From positions 22,834,923 through 22,898,922 of the forward strand of contig CM039515.1 in assembly GCA_022432975.1 (NCBI GenBank): 64,000 bases of DNA, in the 5' to 3' direction. The stretch's first letter is position 1. Every line of letters begins with the position of its first letter. The notes below the pieces were generated by a model. That model was not told the origin of the DNA, did not search any database, and saw only the letters and a list, made by a program, of their open reading frames with translations. The translations under genes and the position numbers were made by a program. Positions 46,945 through 59,551 of this stretch are shown piece by piece. The stretch comes from Begonia masoniana (Eukaryota > Streptophyta > Magnoliopsida > Cucurbitales > Begoniaceae).

Positions 46945-47603
46945 CTACATCATGAGGTTAAAACTATAAGCCTAATGCTTAGTAAGGAATGCAATACTAT
47001 CACGAATGCATGAATGCATAAATTCAGAGAAAACATGGTCATGAGTCTTTTCTTGTTCATAATCATTGTTTCATGTTCATTATTCATATCATAGTTCATA
47101 TCACTGAACCATATCCATCATTCATATCTTGGTTCATATCGCTGAACCATATTTATCATTCATATCATTGTTCATGTTGCGTGGGATGAGAGAGGATTTG
47201 TGCCGGTAAAGGGGCTTCGACAGTGAGTTTGATCATGGTCCCTACTGCGGGTCGTATTCTTATGTCCTACTGCGGACTGTGACATACGCCGAACCACCCC
47301 CAACCCCCACTCAACCACGTTGTAGGAATTTTTATCATCTTATCTTATTCAGGAGAGAAAAACATGCATTTAAAACATTTCATATGCTTGAGAAGAAAAC
47401 ATGATGCATGACATGGACATTCTTAATCCATCAGGCTATGACAGAGAATATACCAGAACAGACAATTTCATAACCATCATCAAATCATCAGATAACATAG
47501 TTCTAGATATCCATAATCATTCAAACACTAAACATTCAATAACAACCTAATACTCTCGAGATGTAGGGCCCTATTAGCCGGAAATCTTAGTACATTCACT
47601 TAC
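46945..47603 (-). other. Putative leader intron 2 of element B
   Basis: 659 nt; GTAAGT donor and GATGTAG acceptor, with CTTACTAAGCATTAGGCTTA about 45 nt before the acceptor. Contains the GTGCCGGTAAAGG and CTGCGGGTCGTATTC blocks also seen at 1-198. Confidence 0.5.
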
Positions 47604-48304
47604 CTGGATTCCTTAGCAACTTGAATCACTTTCTCTTCAACTTCTTCACCTAACACATTTCACATTACAGTAGTTAAATAAGGTCCTAAAGTTCTAATCA
47701 TAGGTCATCCTAGAATCTAATAGCTAGAGTCATCCCCGAATCCTTAGTCTAAAGCTCTGTGCAGAATCTGAAATCCGAAATAGAACAAGGAGGTTCTACT
47801 ATTGATTAAATCTGAGTTAAGTTACTTAAAATGACCAGAATCTATTCGGGTTGACATTACTACTCTCGGATTCTAAAATGTTCTAAAACGACACGGCCAT
47901 TGATAAATCCCAAGTTCAAATGCTGAGCTGAAAACAGAGCTGATAAACTAACAGGTAGCTACATTGTCTATTGCATACCTCGGGTACGAACTCGCAGAGA
48001 AAACGCAGGCTGAAACCAGTCGTCGGTGAGGGAGAACACCGGCAACAGAGAGCAGGAGCTCGGGAGAGGAGAAATTGCCGAGAGAAGGGGTGTCGGCTAC
48101 AGTGAGGTTTAAATGAGATTTAAGGTTTCCTTTTTCTATTTATACTTAATCCATCGATCTTAATTACAAATCTGCCACCCAACCTAGCTTTGCTCAACTT
48201 GTAATAAATTTGTCTTAACATTAAATTTAAATCATAGAGGTTAAATAAAAGGGTGATAATTAAAATGGTCAGAAAATCACCTGGCCGAAATGTCGGGTGT
48301 TACA

Positions 48305-48317
48305 TCCACCCCTCCTT
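48305..48317 (-). promoter_or_regulatory. Polypurine tract of element B
   Basis: Minus strand AAGGAGGGGTGGA directly beside the 3' LTR; primes plus-strand DNA synthesis in LTR elements. Confidence 0.85.
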
Positions 48318-48345
48318 AAACAAAATTTTCGTCCTCGAAAATTGG

Positions 48346-51300
48346 TCAAGCAAAAAGCTCTGGATACTTGTCCAACATGTCTTGCTGTCGTTCCCAAGTG
48401 GCTTCCTCAACACCATGATTTGTCCATAAGACTTTCACCAATGGGATTTCTTTATTCCTTAGAGTTTTCACTGCAGAGTCCAAAATTTGCACTGGTTTTT
48501 CTTCATACTCTAAAGTCGGTTCAATCTCGATTTCTGATGGCACAACAACATGTGTTGGATCACGTATGCATTTCCTTAGCATAGACACATGAAAAACATT
48601 ATGGACTTTCTCCAATAACGGGGGCAATTGCAATCTGTAAGCTGTGTTACCAATCTTAGCTAGAACAATGAATGGTCCAATGAACCGTGGGTTAAGCTTC
48701 CCTTTCTTGCCAAATCTTAGCACTCCTTTAAATGGTGAAACCTTCAGGAATACTTCTTCACCAACAGAAAATTCAAGGTCTCTCCTTCTTTGGTCTGCGT
48801 AACTCTTCTGTCGGCTTTGTGCAGTCATCATCCTGTTTCTAATAATGGAAATCTTATCTGACATCCGCTGCAACATTTCAGGACCTAGGAGTTTTGCTTC
48901 ACCAACTTCATCCCAATACAGAGGTGATCTACATTTCCTGCCATAAAGTGCTTCATAAGGTGCCATACCAATAGTGGACTGATAACTATTATTGTAGGAG
49001 AATTCCACCAAAGGTAAGTACCGACTCCATGATACTTGAAACTCAAGCGCACAAGCCCTCAACATATCCTCAAGTATCTGAATTGTCCGCTCAGATTGTC
49101 CATCGGTCTGGGGGTGGAAAGCAGTATTGAAAGTTAACTTTGTTCCTAAAGTGCCTTGCAAACTTTTCCAAAATCGTGAGGTGAACCTGGGATCACGATC
49201 AGAGACAATAGATAAAGGGATCCCATGTAATCTGATAATCTCTTGAACATACAGTTTAGCAAGTTGGTCCATTGAGAAGGTCATTCTTACCGGTATAAAG
49301 TGGGCTGACTTTGTCATCCTGTCAATCACGACCCAAATACTATCGAGGCCTTTGGTTGTCTTTGGTAATCCTACAACAAAATCCATGGCAATATTTTCCC
49401 ACTTCCATTCGGGAATAGGTAATGGCTGGAGGGTACCTCCTGGACGTTGATGTTCTGCCTTAACCTGTTGGCATACCAAACATGACTCTACAAACTTGGC
49501 CACGTCCCTCTTCATGTTTGGCCACCAATAATGTAACCTTAAATCCCGATACATCTTGGTGCTACCAGGATGCACAGAGAAGGAAGACGAATGAGCTTCG
49601 GTCAAGATTAACTCACGCAACTCCTTGTCATTTGGAATGTACCATCGGTTCCTGAATTTCAAAATACTATCATTGGAGAGACGGAAATCAGGGAAGGCAT
49701 CTTTTAACTTACTCATCATACTATTATTCTCCTCTGAATCCACCTGCTGAGCCTTCTTGATCTTATCCAAAATAGTTGGTTGGATGGTTAGAGTAGCAAG
49801 TAGACTCGACAGCTCAGGAACTATCTCCAATCCAAATTTTTGAACCTCCATCCTTAGAGGTATGGACATGGCTGACACCACGGGTCGCATTGTCGTTGAC
49901 ATTCTGCTTAAAGCATCGGCTACAGCATTAGCCTTACCCGGGTGATACTTAATCTCGAAGTCATAATCCTTAACGAATTCTAACCAACGTCTTTGTCTCA
50001 TGTTTAATTCCTTCTGGGTGAAAAGATACTTTAAACTCTTGTGGTCAGAAAATACATCGCACTGCTGTCCATACAAATAGTGTCTCCAAATTTTTAAAGC
50101 AAAAACAACTGCAGCTAACTCCAAATCGTGAGTGGGGTAATTCTGTTCATAACTCTTTAGCTGCCTAGAGGCATATGCTACAACCTTACCTTCCTGCATC
50201 AAGACACACCCTAAACCAATCTTCGATGCATCACAGTAAACACTAAATTTTCCTTCTTCAGTTGGGAGAGTCAAAAGTGGGGCTGTTGTTAACTTCTGTT
50301 TCAATGACTGGAAGCTGTCTTCACAAGCTTCAGTCCAAGAGTACTTGAGGTCCTTCTTGGTTAAATTGGTTAGGGGTTTAGCTATCATAGAGAATCCCTT
50401 AATGAACTTTCTATAATAACCGGCCAGACCAAGGAAACTCCGAACTTCACTGACATTCCTTGGCTGAGGCCAGTTCTTAACAGCTTGAATCTTAGTTGGA
50501 TCTACCGATATGCCCTCAGCAGAAATGACATGACCTAAAAAGTTGACCTTATTCAACCAAAATTCACATTTGGACAATTTGGCATAAAGTTGCTGCTGTT
50601 TTAAGGTTGATAAAACTATCCTCAAATGTTCTACATGGTCGGCTTCAGTCTGTGAGTATATTAAAATATCATCTATAAACACGATCACAAACTTATCCAA
50701 GTACTCACGAAACACTCGGTTCATCAAGTCCATGAAAGCCGCAGGTGCGTTAGTCAGTCCAAATGACATTACAAGAAATTCATAATGTCCGTAGCGGGTT
50801 CTGAAGGCTGTCTTTGGTATATCTTCCTCTTTAACCCTCAGTTGATAATAACCCGAACGTAAGTCAATCTTTGAGAATACCTTAGCTCCTTGCAACTGGT
50901 CAAATAAATCATCAATTCGGGGTAAAGGATATTTATTTTTGACTGTCAACTTGTTTAGTTCTCTGTAGTCTATACACATCCTAAGAGAGCCATCTTTCTT
51001 TTTAACGAAAAGAACGGGTGCACCCCAGGGAGAACTACTAGAACGTATAAATCCCTTGTCAACTAATTCCTGTAGTTGGACTTTTAATTCCTTTAACTCA
51101 ACAGGTGCCATCCGGTAAGGGTTCTTAGATACAGGTAGTGCCTCGGGGTATGTATCAATTACAAATTCTATTTCTCTATCAGGTGGTAATCCGGGCAAAT
51201 TGTCCAGGAATGCTTCAGGAAACTCTTGAACTATAGGGATATCTTGTAATTCCACCTTATTCTTCACTCGGACATCCATTATACTAGCTAAGTAGCACTC

Positions 51301-52770
51301 ACAACCATTTCTCAGTAACCGGTGAATTTCTAGTGAGGATATGATTGGTATTTTACTTATCTTAGGAATAGCTCGGAAGATAAAGTGATCTCCATTCGGG
51401 GGTCGGAATTCAACTAGTCCAGACCTACAACTTATCGTGGCATAATGTCGGGATAACCAATCCATTCCTAGTATAACCTCATACCCCTTCACATCGATCA
51501 CAACCAGTTCCGCATATAACTTTCTATCTCCAAAAGACACAACATCACCTTTCACTACCTGTTCTGAATGTAAGGATTTCCCTGATGGTAACATAACACT
51601 ATACGGTCTATCGGCTGGTAAAAATCCTAACTTATGTTTGCATACAAACAGGGTTGCTATGAATGAGTGTGTGGCTCCCGTGTCAATAAGTGTATATGCA
51701 GTAATACCACAGATCATAATGGTACCTGTTATAACTGTATGCTGCGTAGCATCTTCATCCTCCATCATAGCAAAAACTCTGGGGGCTATCCTCACTCTGT
51801 TTGGGTCTGGTGGCATGGGGCAGTATCTGACTAAGTGCCCAACCTTGTCACATCTATAGCAACGGCCAGAATGAAGCTTGCATTCACCGTGATGATTCTT
51901 CTGGCAGTTGGGGCATAGAGGAGCCAGGGGTCGTTTTCCTTTTCCTTGATCATCATTTGGATTGAAGGGTCTCTTTATACCCTGCTGTTGCTGTTGCTGG
52001 GGTCCTCGGTTCTGTTGTGGCTGCCATCCTCTGTTCTGATGTGGTGGTGGCTGAGCTTCCTTAATGAACTTCTTTGGCTGTTCACGCTGTGCATATGCTG
52101 TCATCTCAGCCTCCTCCAGTTCCAAGGCCTTAGCCGTCACTTCGCCATATGGTACATTGTGTACTCCAGCAGTCTTTACCTTCATATATAAACTCGGCTT
52201 TAGTCCTTGAACAAATTGGTAGATCTTGTCCTCATCATCCTCAACCAAACGGGGAGCAAACCTTGATAACGTCTCAAACTTGCAAATATAATCCGTCACA
52301 GAGCCAATCTGTCGTAAATTCATAAACTCCTTCTTCTTGTTGGCCCGAACAGTCCTATTGAAATACTTGTCAAGGAAGGCAGTCTTAAACATACCCCAGG
52401 TCATAGTTTCTGCATTAACAGTGCTCTGGACAGAATCCCACCAATGTCTTGCACTCAGCTCCAAATGAAAGACAGCATAGGTGACTTTATCCCCTTCATC
52501 AACTTTTGCATACTTGAACATGTCTTCTACTTTCCGGATCCATTCTTCAGCATAAACAGGATCAGAAACTTGACCATTAAATGTCGGGGGTCTAAGCCTG
52601 TGGAAGCGCTCACCCCCATGATCATGAGCTGTATTAGAGCTGGAGTTCCCAAGCTCTTCCCTGGTGACCACTAGTTGCTCTATTTGTCGTGATTGACGAT
52701 TAACTAATTCTATCAGCTGAGCAATGTTGCTACTATCCATGTTATCTTCCCTCTGTTGACCTCTCACCAT
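48346..52770 (-). CDS. gag-pol: Element B Gag-Pol polyprotein, open frame
   Basis: 1474 codons from ATG 52770. The open frame extends 18 nt further upstream without an ATG and crosses an acceptor-like TCTAG/GAATC, so this ATG is preferred. Positions from that upstream end: Gag about 60-290, zinc knuckle [14 protein letters not shown] (310-323), protease LIDTGATHS with catalytic Asp369, RT about 540-720 with FIDDILIYS (Asp706/Asp707), RNase H about 845-960 (YCDAS, Asp853), integrase zinc site His1066, His1073, Cys1103, Cys1106, integrase core Asp1136, Asp1197, Glu1233 (D,35E spacing), and a chromodomain-like tail 1431-1480 (KPVQILDS to YPELFA). All catalytic residues are present and there is no stop. 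Gag and Pol share one frame. It makes the capsid and copies and integrates the element; activity is untested. Confidence 0.97.
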   Translation of the reverse strand: MVRGQQREDNMDSSNIAQLIELVNRQSRQIEQLVVTREELGNSSSNTAHDHGGERFHRLRPPTFNGQVSDPVYAEEWIRKVEDMFKYAKVDEGDKVTYAVFHLELSARHWWDSVQSTVNAETMTWGMFKTAFLDKYFNRTVRANKKKEFMNLRQIGSVTDYICKFETLSRFAPRLVEDDEDKIYQFVQGLKPSLYMKVKTAGVHNVPYGEVTAKALELEEAEMTAYAQREQPKKFIKEAQPPPHQNRGWQPQQNRGPQQQQQQGIKRPFNPNDDQGKGKRPLAPLCPNCQKNHHGECKLHSGRCYRCDKVGHLVRYCPMPPDPNRVRIAPRVFAMMEDEDATQHTVITGTIMICGITAYTLIDTGATHSFIATLFVCKHKLGFLPADRPYSVMLPSGKSLHSEQVVKGDVVSFGDRKLYAELVVIDVKGYEVILGMDWLSRHYATISCRSGLVEFRPPNGDHFIFRAIPKISKIPIISSLEIHRLLRNGCECYLASIMDVRVKNKVELQDIPIVQEFPEAFLDNLPGLPPDREIEFVIDTYPEALPVSKNPYRMAPVELKELKVQLQELVDKGFIRSSSSPWGAPVLFVKKKDGSLRMCIDYRELNKLTVKNKYPLPRIDDLFDQLQGAKVFSKIDLRSGYYQLRVKEEDIPKTAFRTRYGHYEFLVMSFGLTNAPAAFMDLMNRVFREYLDKFVIVFIDDILIYSQTEADHVEHLRIVLSTLKQQQLYAKLSKCEFWLNKVNFLGHVISAEGISVDPTKIQAVKNWPQPRNVSEVRSFLGLAGYYRKFIKGFSMIAKPLTNLTKKDLKYSWTEACEDSFQSLKQKLTTAPLLTLPTEEGKFSVYCDASKIGLGCVLMQEGKVVAYASRQLKSYEQNYPTHDLELAAVVFALKIWRHYLYGQQCDVFSDHKSLKYLFTQKELNMRQRRWLEFVKDYDFEIKYHPGKANAVADALSRMSTTMRPVVSAMSIPLRMEVQKFGLEIVPELSSLLATLTIQPTILDKIKKAQQVDSEENNSMMSKLKDAFPDFRLSNDSILKFRNRWYIPNDKELRELILTEAHSSSFSVHPGSTKMYRDLRLHYWWPNMKRDVAKFVESCLVCQQVKAEHQRPGGTLQPLPIPEWKWENIAMDFVVGLPKTTKGLDSIWVVIDRMTKSAHFIPVRMTFSMDQLAKLYVQEIIRLHGIPLSIVSDRDPRFTSRFWKSLQGTLGTKLTFNTAFHPQTDGQSERTIQILEDMLRACALEFQVSWSRYLPLVEFSYNNSYQSTIGMAPYEALYGRKCRSPLYWDEVGEAKLLGPEMLQRMSDKISIIRNRMMTAQSRQKSYADQRRRDLEFSVGEEVFLKVSPFKGVLRFGKKGKLNPRFIGPFIVLAKIGNTAYRLQLPPLLEKVHNVFHVSMLRKCIRDPTHVVVPSEIEIEPTLEYEEKPVQILDSAVKTLRNKEIPLVKVLWTNHGVEEATWERQQDMLDKYPELFA

Positions 52771-52780
52771 CTTGAGATTC

Positions 52781-52841
52781 CTAGACAATAATTATAAACA
52801 CATCTTAACTCAATGACATTACTAGAATCGTAAACACTTAC
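52781..52841 (-). other. Putative 61-nt intron between primer site and gag of element B
   Basis: Minus strand CAACT/GTAAGTG to TTGTCTAG/GAATC, 10 nt before the gag ATG. It is the same length as in element A although the sequence inside has diverged. Confidence 0.45.
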
Positions 52842-52914
52842 AGTTGTTGGACAGTACTCAGGTGGCAATCTGTGCTGGGAGGCAGTCTACAGAACCGATT
52901 TTAGAACCTGGTTT

Positions 52915-52927
52915 AGCTTTGATACCA
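52915..52927 (-). promoter_or_regulatory. Primer-binding site of element B
   Basis: Reverse complement TGGTATCAAAGCT, initiator tRNA-Met type with A for G at one position. The Cassandra concatemer (32538-32547 and repeats) has the same TGGTATCAAAGC variant. Confidence 0.88.
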
Positions 52928-52931
52928 TAAT

Positions 52932-55398
52932 TGTAACGACCCCAGTAGGATCATCACCAAATCATGACTCTATTTATCATTTTTTTTTTTTTACCTTTTT
53001 CTCATCTGTACATCTTTACCTTTTATTCAATGTCATACAATTTTCGGTTACATGGTTTAACTCAAGACACCTTATTCGAATTACTGGACAATAATCGGTA
53101 ATGAAATACTTATCACTCCTACCGGCGAGCAGTACAAAACACATCAGCCGGTGAATAGCTACATCAATTCTAAAGCTGCTTCTACCGATGAGAAGAAAAC
53201 ACACATCTACCGATGGACATGTGCAACCCACGTGATTCATTAAAGGACTTCTACCGATAGAATTAAACGACATCTTCCGATTGACATGTATACTACCTCT
53301 GCCGATTCACTAAACGACAAAACAGCTATCACATCTTCCGATAACCATATACACTCGCATCTGCCGATGACAAATGCACTTCATCTACCGATGGACATGT
53401 GGAACCCACGTGATTCATTAAAGGACTTCTACCGATAGAATTAAACGACATCTTCCGATTGACATGTATACTACCTCTGCCGATTCACTAAACGACAAAA
53501 CAGCTATCACATCTTCCGATAACCATGTACACTCGCATCTGCCGATGACAAATGGACTTCATCTACCGATGGACAGAACTCCGCATCTGCCGATGGCAAG
53601 ATACTACTTCTGCCGATGGCAATACACTACATCTTCCGGTAAGGCGAAGATATATTTTCATCTTCCGGTAACTGACTTACTTAGACTTCTAACTTCACTG
53701 TCTCAATACTCTATTAAAACAAACCACTCATAATCATGGAAAACAGAGACTTATCCAGAAATTCATACAGCGGAAGACTTAATTAAAACATGATATTTAA
53801 TAACTTTAGAAATATCTTTAGACTCTGAAATTAAGACAGGCTGTTTCTAAAATTCCAATTGATTTAATAATCTCAACCTATTTAGACTTCAGTAATCATA
53901 AACATCATTAATGTCATAAAACGTTAACCAGGGTTACTCATTTGCCATCCAGCCACAGAACTGCCCCCTGAACACCTTCCAGCAACCAAGCTTAAACATC
54001 TTCATCTACTTTGAAATCCTCACCTGATATTTCGTCACCTACATCATGAGGTTAAAACTATAAGCCTAATGCTTAGTAAGGAATGCAATACTATCACGAA
54101 TGCATGAATGCATAAATTCAGAGAAAACATGGTCATGAGTCTTTTCTTGTTCATAATCATTGTTTCATGTTCATTATTCATATCATAGTTCATATCACTG
54201 AACCATATCCATCATTCATATCTTGGTTCATATCGCTGAACCATATTTATCATTCATATCGTTGTTCATGTTGCGTGGGATGAGAGAGGATTTGTGCCGG
54301 TAAAGGGGGTTCGACAGTGAGTTTGATCATGGTCCCTACTGCGGGTCGTATTCTTATGTCCTACTGCGGACTGTGACATACGCCGAACCACCCCCAACCC
54401 CCACTCAACCACGTTGTAGGAATTTTTATCATCTTATCTTATTCATGAGAGAAAAACATGCATTTAAAACATTTCATATGCTTGAGAAGAAAACATGATG
54501 CATGACATGGACATTCTTAATCCATCAGGCTATGACAGAGAATATACCAGAACAGACAATTTCATAACCATCATCAAATCATCAGATAACATAGTTCTAG
54601 ATATCCATAATCATTCAGACACTAAACATTCAATAACAACCTAATACTCTCGAGATGTAGGGCCCTATTAGCCGGAAATCTTAGTACATTCACTTACCTG
54701 GATTCCTTAGCAACCTGAATCACTTTCTCTTCAACTTCTTCACCTAACACATTTCACATTACAGTAGTTAAATAAGGTCATAAAGTTCTAATCATAGGTC
54801 ATCCTAGAATCTAATAGCTAGAGTCATCCCCGAATCCTTAGTCTAAAGCTCTGTGCAGAATCTGAAATCCGAAATAGAACAAGGAGGTTCTACTATTGAT
54901 TAAATATGAGTTAAGTTACTTAAAATGACCAGAATCTATTCGGGTTGACATTACTACTCTCGGATTCTAAAATGTTCTAAAACGACACGGCCATTGATAA
55001 ATCCCAAGTTCAAATGCTGAGCTGAAAACAGAGCTGATAAACTAACAGGTAGCTACATTGTCTATTGCATACCTCGGGTACGAACTCGCAGAGAAAACGC
55101 AGGCTGAAACCAGTCGTCGGTGAGGGAGAACACCGGCAACAGAGAGCAGGAGCTCGGTAGAGGAGAAATCGCCGAGAGAAGGGGTGTCGACTACAGTGAG
55201 GTTTAAATGAGATTTAAGGTTTCCTTTTTCTATTTATACTTAATCCATCGATCTTAATTACAAATCTGCCACCCAACCTAGCTTTGCTCAACTTATAATA
55301 AATTTGTCTTAAAATTAAATTTAAATCATAGAGGTTAAATAAAAGGGTGATAATTAAAATGGTCAGAAAATCACCTGGCCGAAATGTCGGGTGTTACA
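52932..55398 (-). repeat. Element B 5' LTR
   Basis: 2467 bp, nearly identical to the 3' LTR with the same landmarks about 7.1 kb further right. The right end GTCGGGTGTTACA is followed by the TSD. Confidence 0.95.
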
Positions 55399-55403
55399 AG
55401 GCT

Positions 55404-55518
55404 TCTAAGTGTTACGTGGTTCGTTGAAAGGTAGATAGGTCGTAGTACGTGTTTTAGGTTAAGTATGTTTGTTTTATGTATTGTCTTGATGATCTGTCGT
55501 TTATTTTACCTTCGAGGA
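55404..55518 (+). mobile_element. Host LTR H, piece 4
   Basis: Short continuation of H between element B and LTR E, including TTGTCTTGATGATCTG. The flank GAGGA (55514-55518) would be E's TSD; its partner is not in view. Confidence 0.55.
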
Positions 55519-55754
55519 TGTAACGACCCTTAAACCTAACCCTTAATTTCCCATATAAATTTTTTTTTATCCTTAAATACTAAATAAATTTAATTACGTT
55601 TAAGCAAAATTTAAATCATTGGAGATCCTTTGAAATCTAAATTGAAAATCATTAAAGAAAACCATTAAAACAATAAAAGCATCAGCCGATTTTAAGAAAA
55701 AAACAAAACATTAAAGCTGGAGGGCAAAAAGGGACAATCGACCTTAAAATATTG

Positions 55755-55960
55755 GGGCAATCGATCGCCAGTGAAAAAAATTGAGGGGCGATCGATCGCC
55801 CCTTATCCAGGCGATCGATCGCCCTTCGGTGACCAACCATGGCCGATCATTCGCCTTTACCAGGCGAACGATCGGCACACGCTCTAGAATTTCTTCCAGA
55901 GCGTGACCAAAGAGGGCCGATCGATCGCCCTCCCTGGTGATCGATTGACACACTATCTGG
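55755..55960 (-). repeat. GCGATCGATCGC hairpin cluster of LTR E
   Basis: Repeated self-complementary words GGCGATCGATCGCC, GCGAACGATCGGC and CGATCGATCGCCCTCC at the LTR position where A, S1 and S2 have TCGCTGCA/TGCAGCGA words. No coding potential. Confidence 0.8.
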
Positions 55961-58329
55961 AAATCAAAATTTTCCAGAGAGTTGCCATAGGTGAACAATG
56001 CTCGTGGACAGAGCTTAAATTGCAACCGACGCGAGGTAAGTCTTCGTGATTTATTTGGCCGTCTTGGCCTACACCATAAGAATGTGCGTTAAATCGAGGA
56101 ATTGGAGATGTATTGCGCTCGGGTAATTAGATTGGGTAGTTAGGTTTAGGCTTAATTAAGTTGTTGATTGTTTAAGTTTATTGTTTGTATGTTTCAATCT
56201 CGTTATGGCACAACATATGTTCATACATCATTGTTTTTCTAAAGGAATGGAAAGAATTTCTATGCATATTTTCATGAAAAAGAAATGTTAACGAAAAGGT
56301 TAATAAATGAAACGATGGTCACGTCGGTGGCGGTGGTTTAAACATGGCTGTCTGATGAAGCATGTTTTCCCACGGTTAGATACGAGGGGCTATCCAATCG
56401 CCGGATGTGCCGCTCCTATCTAGCGAGAGTGAAGCCCCGGTGACATAAAAGAAATGAATAGCGAAAAGGTAGGATGCATAATTTATGAACTGTACATGCA
56501 TAGCATTCACATGCATTCACGTAGATTTACTGAGCCTCTAGCACACATTTTATTTTCTATGGTGTAAGTGATATTGAGACAAGTGAGGACGACGTTCCTC
56601 CGTTCGAAGTCTGAGCAGGTTGAAGAAGAATGCTCGCGGGAGTGTGCTGGTGCAGTCGGTGGTTATTTTGACCCGTGGGGATGTAGGTAAAGGTTTTGGG
56701 AAAATTGATAGATAGGAATATAGGAAATTGTATAGTTGAACATTTTAGGATGCTTGGATCTGGCTAGATATTGTGTAGTATTTTGTAATGTTTTTGATAT
56801 TTTCAAATAGGGAGAAATGTTAAACTTTTAAACGGAACCGCGTGGTTCGTTTTTATGAAATTTGATTATGTTTAAATGTGTTTTGGGTCGGTTTCTGAGC
56901 GATTCAGGTAAGAGTGAATTGTACGTGGGTGGAAGGTTGTTATAAAATGTTTAGAGGCAATTGATGAAAGAAAAATTGGTTAAGTGTTTAAGTTTTATAG
57001 TGTAACACCCGAGTTTTTCGGGTTTCCGCTCCAAGGCTATTTTCGTAAATAAGTAAATTAGGTCCGTTTTGCGGGCGGATAGTTTTATTAGGACCCTAGA
57101 AATTTATGGGGATTTGTAGAAGAATAGGTGAAATTTTAGAAACCCAAATCGAGAAGAGTAATGCTAGAGTTCCCGTTTTACCCTTTTAGTATGTTAATTC
57201 GTAAAAATAGCAAAATAAGTCCATTTTGGGAACGGTGAGTTTTGTTAGAACTCTAATATTAAATTGGAATATTTGGAGAAATAAGGAAATTGCAGAAAAA
57301 CCGAATTGATAGACTAATTAAAGAATTAAGCATAGAATTGAGTTAAGGGTATTTAAGTAAATTAAAAAGTAAAGATTTTATAATTTAAAAAAAAAACAAT
57401 TTTTATAAAAATGGAATGGCTTCGCGATGAAGCCATTCCCCTGCTGCCGAGCCCCGACGCCGAGAGAGAGAAAGGGAGACGCGCGCGACCCTCCGACGGC
57501 GACCACGGCTCCGACCACTGTTCAGACGTGCCGACGCGGGCGAGCTGAAGCCAGAGTTTGGTTCAGCCTTCTCCGCACAGACCCGATCGAAAACAGGTTG
57601 AGTTTCTTCCTTGTTTTCGTTATGCTTGTGGCCGTGGATCGCTCAGCTCGATTGGGCTCCGATCACCGGCCCTTTTTGGTTGCTTTTAGCGTCAATTAGC
57701 CGGGCTCGTTGCTGGCAAGGATTGCCGAGCAGTGTGCAGCTCGGGAGGAGCTAAAAACTGAGGGCTCCAATTTAGGGATTTCGGGTTTTCTGAATAGGAA
57801 CTTCGATTTTAGGTTAGTTTATTCTAATTGAGGGTATATGTGGTCGATTGGTGAAGAAATTGATGGAATTTGATGAAAAATCGGAAAGAGGAAAATTTTC
57901 GAGAATGGGCAGTTCGGGTTTTGCCCTTTTTAACCTAGTTCCGGTTATTTGTTTTAAAATTCCTTTTGACAGATTAAAATAGGTTATTAGAGGAGTACGT
58001 GGCCGCTGGAATCGTTCGATTCCGATAACCGACGCAAAAGTTATGCGCGTTTGAAGTTTCGGGTCGATTTTTACCGAACCCAAATTAGTGGCCCATTTAA
58101 TTAGGTTTTAGTTGGATTAGGCTAGAAATAGTAATTTGAGATGTTTTCACGAAAATAAAAGCTTAGTTATGCCCGAACGAAATGAGTTGGAGTTTTTGAA
58201 GAAATTGTCTTAGCTCGGGATTTCGTTTAGTTTTGAAATGGATGATTTAGATTAATACTAATGACGTGCTATGAAATGCCTTAGGTGGACACGGCTTTTG
58301 GACGGTGTTCGGCTTGCTACGGACGCCAG

Positions 58330-59551
58330 GTAAGTGGATGTTAGGTTTCCGGCCCTTAAGTCCCTACATTGTGACAACGTTAGGATTTTGTGTCTTCGAT
58401 GATAATTTTCTGACTGTGGGTTTAATGAGTCGGGTAGCCTAGAATGTTAGTTAGTAGTGGTTTGTTAAGTTCGTTATGAGTAAAGCATGTCCATGTACGT
58501 TGTGAATGGTTGATGATATGTCCATGAATTCCTCATGCATCATGTTTTATAAAAGGTGCATACGAACTATTTACGAGCATGTTTTTACGATGAATTGAAC
58601 GATAATGATTCAAAGAGGATATGTGAAATGTTGAAGTAAAGAACGATCAAGTGAATGATGTATGATTCTCACGTGTATGTTTCTCACGGGTCTGACTGTA
58701 TGTTTCTCACGGGTCTGACTGTATGTTTCTCACGGGACTAAATGAATGTTTCTCACGGGACTAAATGAATGTTTCTCACGGGACTAAATGAATGTTTCTT
58801 ACGGGACTAAATGAATGTTTCTCACGGGACTAAATGAATGTTTTTCACGTGACTAAATGAATGTTTCTCACGGGACTAAATGAATGTTTCTCACGGGACT
58901 AAATGAATGTTTCTCACGGGACTAAATGAATGTTTCTCACGGGACTAAATGAATGTTTCTCACGGGACTAAATGAATGTTTCTCACGGGTCTGACTGTAT
59001 GTTTCTCACGGGACTAAATGAATGTTTCTCACGGGTCTGACTGTATGTTTCTCACGGGACTAATGAATGTTTCTCACGGGTCTGACTGTATGTTTCTCAC
59101 GGGTCTGACTGTATGTTTCTCACGGGACTAAATGAATGTTTCTCACGGGACTAAATGAATGTTTCTCACGGGTCTGACTGTATGTTTCTCACGGGTCTGA
59201 CTGTATGTTTCTCACGGGTCTGACTGTATGTTTCTCACGGGTCTGACTGTATGTTTCTCACGGGACTAAATGATGTTTCTCACGGGACTAAATGATGTTT
59301 CTAATGAATGTTTCTCACGGGACTAAATCAATGTTTCTTACGGGACTAAATGAATGTTTCTCACGGGACTAAATGAATGTTTTTCACGTGACTAAATGAA
59401 TGTTTTTCACGGTACAAGAAAAATATTTTTACGAAACAAAACGAAACGAAATAAACATGTTTTATGAAAAGTCACGCATTCATGCATAAGTTATCCATAG
59501 AGCATCCTCTTACTAAGCATTAGGCTTACTGTTTATGTTGTATGATGTAGG
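58330..59551 (+). other. Putative leader intron 2 of S4
   Basis: Donor GCCAG/GTAAGT, branch-like CTTACTAAGCATTAGGCTTA, acceptor TATGATGTAG/GTGAC, 1222 nt, about 60 % of it minisatellite. S3's equivalent is 468 nt with the same junctions. Confidence 0.5.
58673..59418 (+). repeat. 23-bp minisatellite with two unit types, about 32 copies
   Basis: Core TGTTTCTCACGGG followed by ACTAAATGAA (type a) or TCTGACTGTA (type b). The order is mixed: two b, a long a run, alternating a and b, then a b-rich run, then a. A block with CTTACGGGAC and a later CACGTGAC variant appears twice (about 58797 and 59337), pointing to block duplication. A few units are shortened. Confidence 0.93.

Larger units (their letters stand above)
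45839..48304 (-). repeat. Element B 3' LTR
   Basis: Plus strand TGTAACGACCCCAG to GTCGGGTGTTACA. Leader-like parts on the minus strand: intron 1 47650-47978 (donor CCGAG/GTATGC), exon 2 47604-47649, intron 2 46945-47603 (donor ATCCAG/GTAAGT, acceptor ATGATGTAG/GTGAC). CCGAT-word repeats lie at 46030-46580. Confidence 0.95.
45839..55398 (-). mobile_element. Element B: complete Ty3/gypsy (Tekay/Del-like) element
   Basis: 9560 bp, perfect TSD AGGCT (45834-45838, 55399-55403), in host LTR H. LTRs of 2466 and 2467 bp differ at about 20 positions by eye (about 0.8 %). Primer site, long open gag-pol frame and polypurine tract are present. It is the only element wholly inside the window with no visible defect and is a candidate source of proteins for C, G, A and Cassandra. 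Confidence 0.96.

Noticed and set aside
48346..52770. Endogenous pararetrovirus polyprotein
   Set aside because: It has an integrase with D,D,35E and a chromodomain-like tail, is flanked by LTRs and a TSD, and lacks movement or aphid-transmission domains.
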